Positions 63,723 to 64,000 of a stretch of DNA of 64,000 nucleotides are shown in pieces. Origin of the DNA: Zonotrichia leucophrys gambelii. Lineage: Eukaryota; Chordata; Aves; Passeriformes; Passerellidae. The stretch is from assembly GCF_028769735.1 (NCBI RefSeq), contig NC_088171.1, positions 127,323,533 to 127,387,532 on the forward strand, in the 5' to 3' direction. Numbering within the stretch: the first letter of the stretch is position 1; each line of letters opens with the position of its first letter. Position numbers and translations under genes: made by a program. Under the pieces are notes generated by a model. That model did not search any database. It was not told the DNA's origin and worked only from the letters and a program-made list of their open reading frames with translations.

Positions 63723-64000
63723 ATTTTTACTGCAAATGAAACATTAACTATACTTGCCTTACTGTACTCAGAAAGCTGAAACCTTCTTCTTCCTTTCTCA
63801 CTGTTAGGGCTCAGCCCACCCCTGGAATTTCAGGGCTGAAATTTCAATTCCTGATGTCTAGATAGGTAGATAGAATTTTATTAGAAGCTTTTTCCCTGAA
63901 ACAAACTTCCTATATTCTCCTACATGAAATACATAGTTTCTGCTTGTTGCTTGTGACTTGGCTGTTTCCAGTATCAGCAGAAATACTGACAGTAACCTGA
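63723..64000. other. Terminal flank, nothing recognised
   Basis: AT-rich sequence to the window edge. The 'gggctcagcccacccctgga' stretch near 63808 hints at the edge of another repeat, but it is too short to assign. Confidence 0.35.

Noticed and set aside
1..64000. CRISPR arrays, tRNA/rRNA genes, phage or bacterial operons
   Set aside because: None found; the sequence has vertebrate repeat content and no prokaryotic gene structure.

Overview
The window looks like ordinary nuclear DNA from a bird, most likely a songbird. It is AT-rich and gene-poor, with no bacterial-style operons and no long uninterrupted protein genes. The recognisable repeats are the usual avian ones: at least nine fragments of CR1 LINEs, several ending in the typical ATTCTATGAT-like tail, and about five solitary LTRs of endogenous retroviruses (ERVL-like and ERVK-like). 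No mammalian-type SINEs, tRNA genes, rRNA genes or CRISPR arrays were seen. The songbird assignment rests on the remembered appearance of the CR1 and LTR families, not on a database search.

Layout. 1-22 kb is AT-rich, probably intronic or intergenic, with CR1 pieces at 1-690, 3368-3628, 13966-14137 and 15572-15745, an antisense LTR at about 14138-14590, and one well-bounded candidate coding exon on the minus strand (17346-17484). About 22.3-23.7 kb is a strong CpG island, the only clear promoter in the window. 24-36 kb carries a roughly 1.05-kb ERVL-like LTR (24643-25697), a CR1 (27168-27705), a candidate plus-strand exon (29666-29823) and two further LTRs (about 30851-31161 and 35494-35826, the latter with a perfect 6-bp target duplication). 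36-64 kb is mostly featureless AT-rich DNA with CR1 pieces (42390-42796, 49628-49735, 56259-56415, 63332-63722), an LTR-like repeat (about 47800-48250), a GC-richer unassigned patch (about 48900-49630) and an antisense LTR (57440-58013).

How the parts may fit together. The best-supported gene model reads leftward from the CpG island. A MEF2-type/TATA-like element (23181-23190) lies about 95 bp upstream of an ATG in a good context (23087). A 31-codon reading frame then runs into a GTAAGT splice donor (22992). The next candidate exon at 17346-17484 has a good acceptor and a GTGAGT donor, is open in the one frame that matches exon 1, and encodes a probable membrane-spanning stretch. I could not identify the protein. 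A separate candidate coding exon on the plus strand (29666-29823) may belong to another gene. These gene models are inferences that need transcript or homology evidence. I found no convincing new biological system here; the unidentified spliced gene at the CpG island is the most interesting lead.
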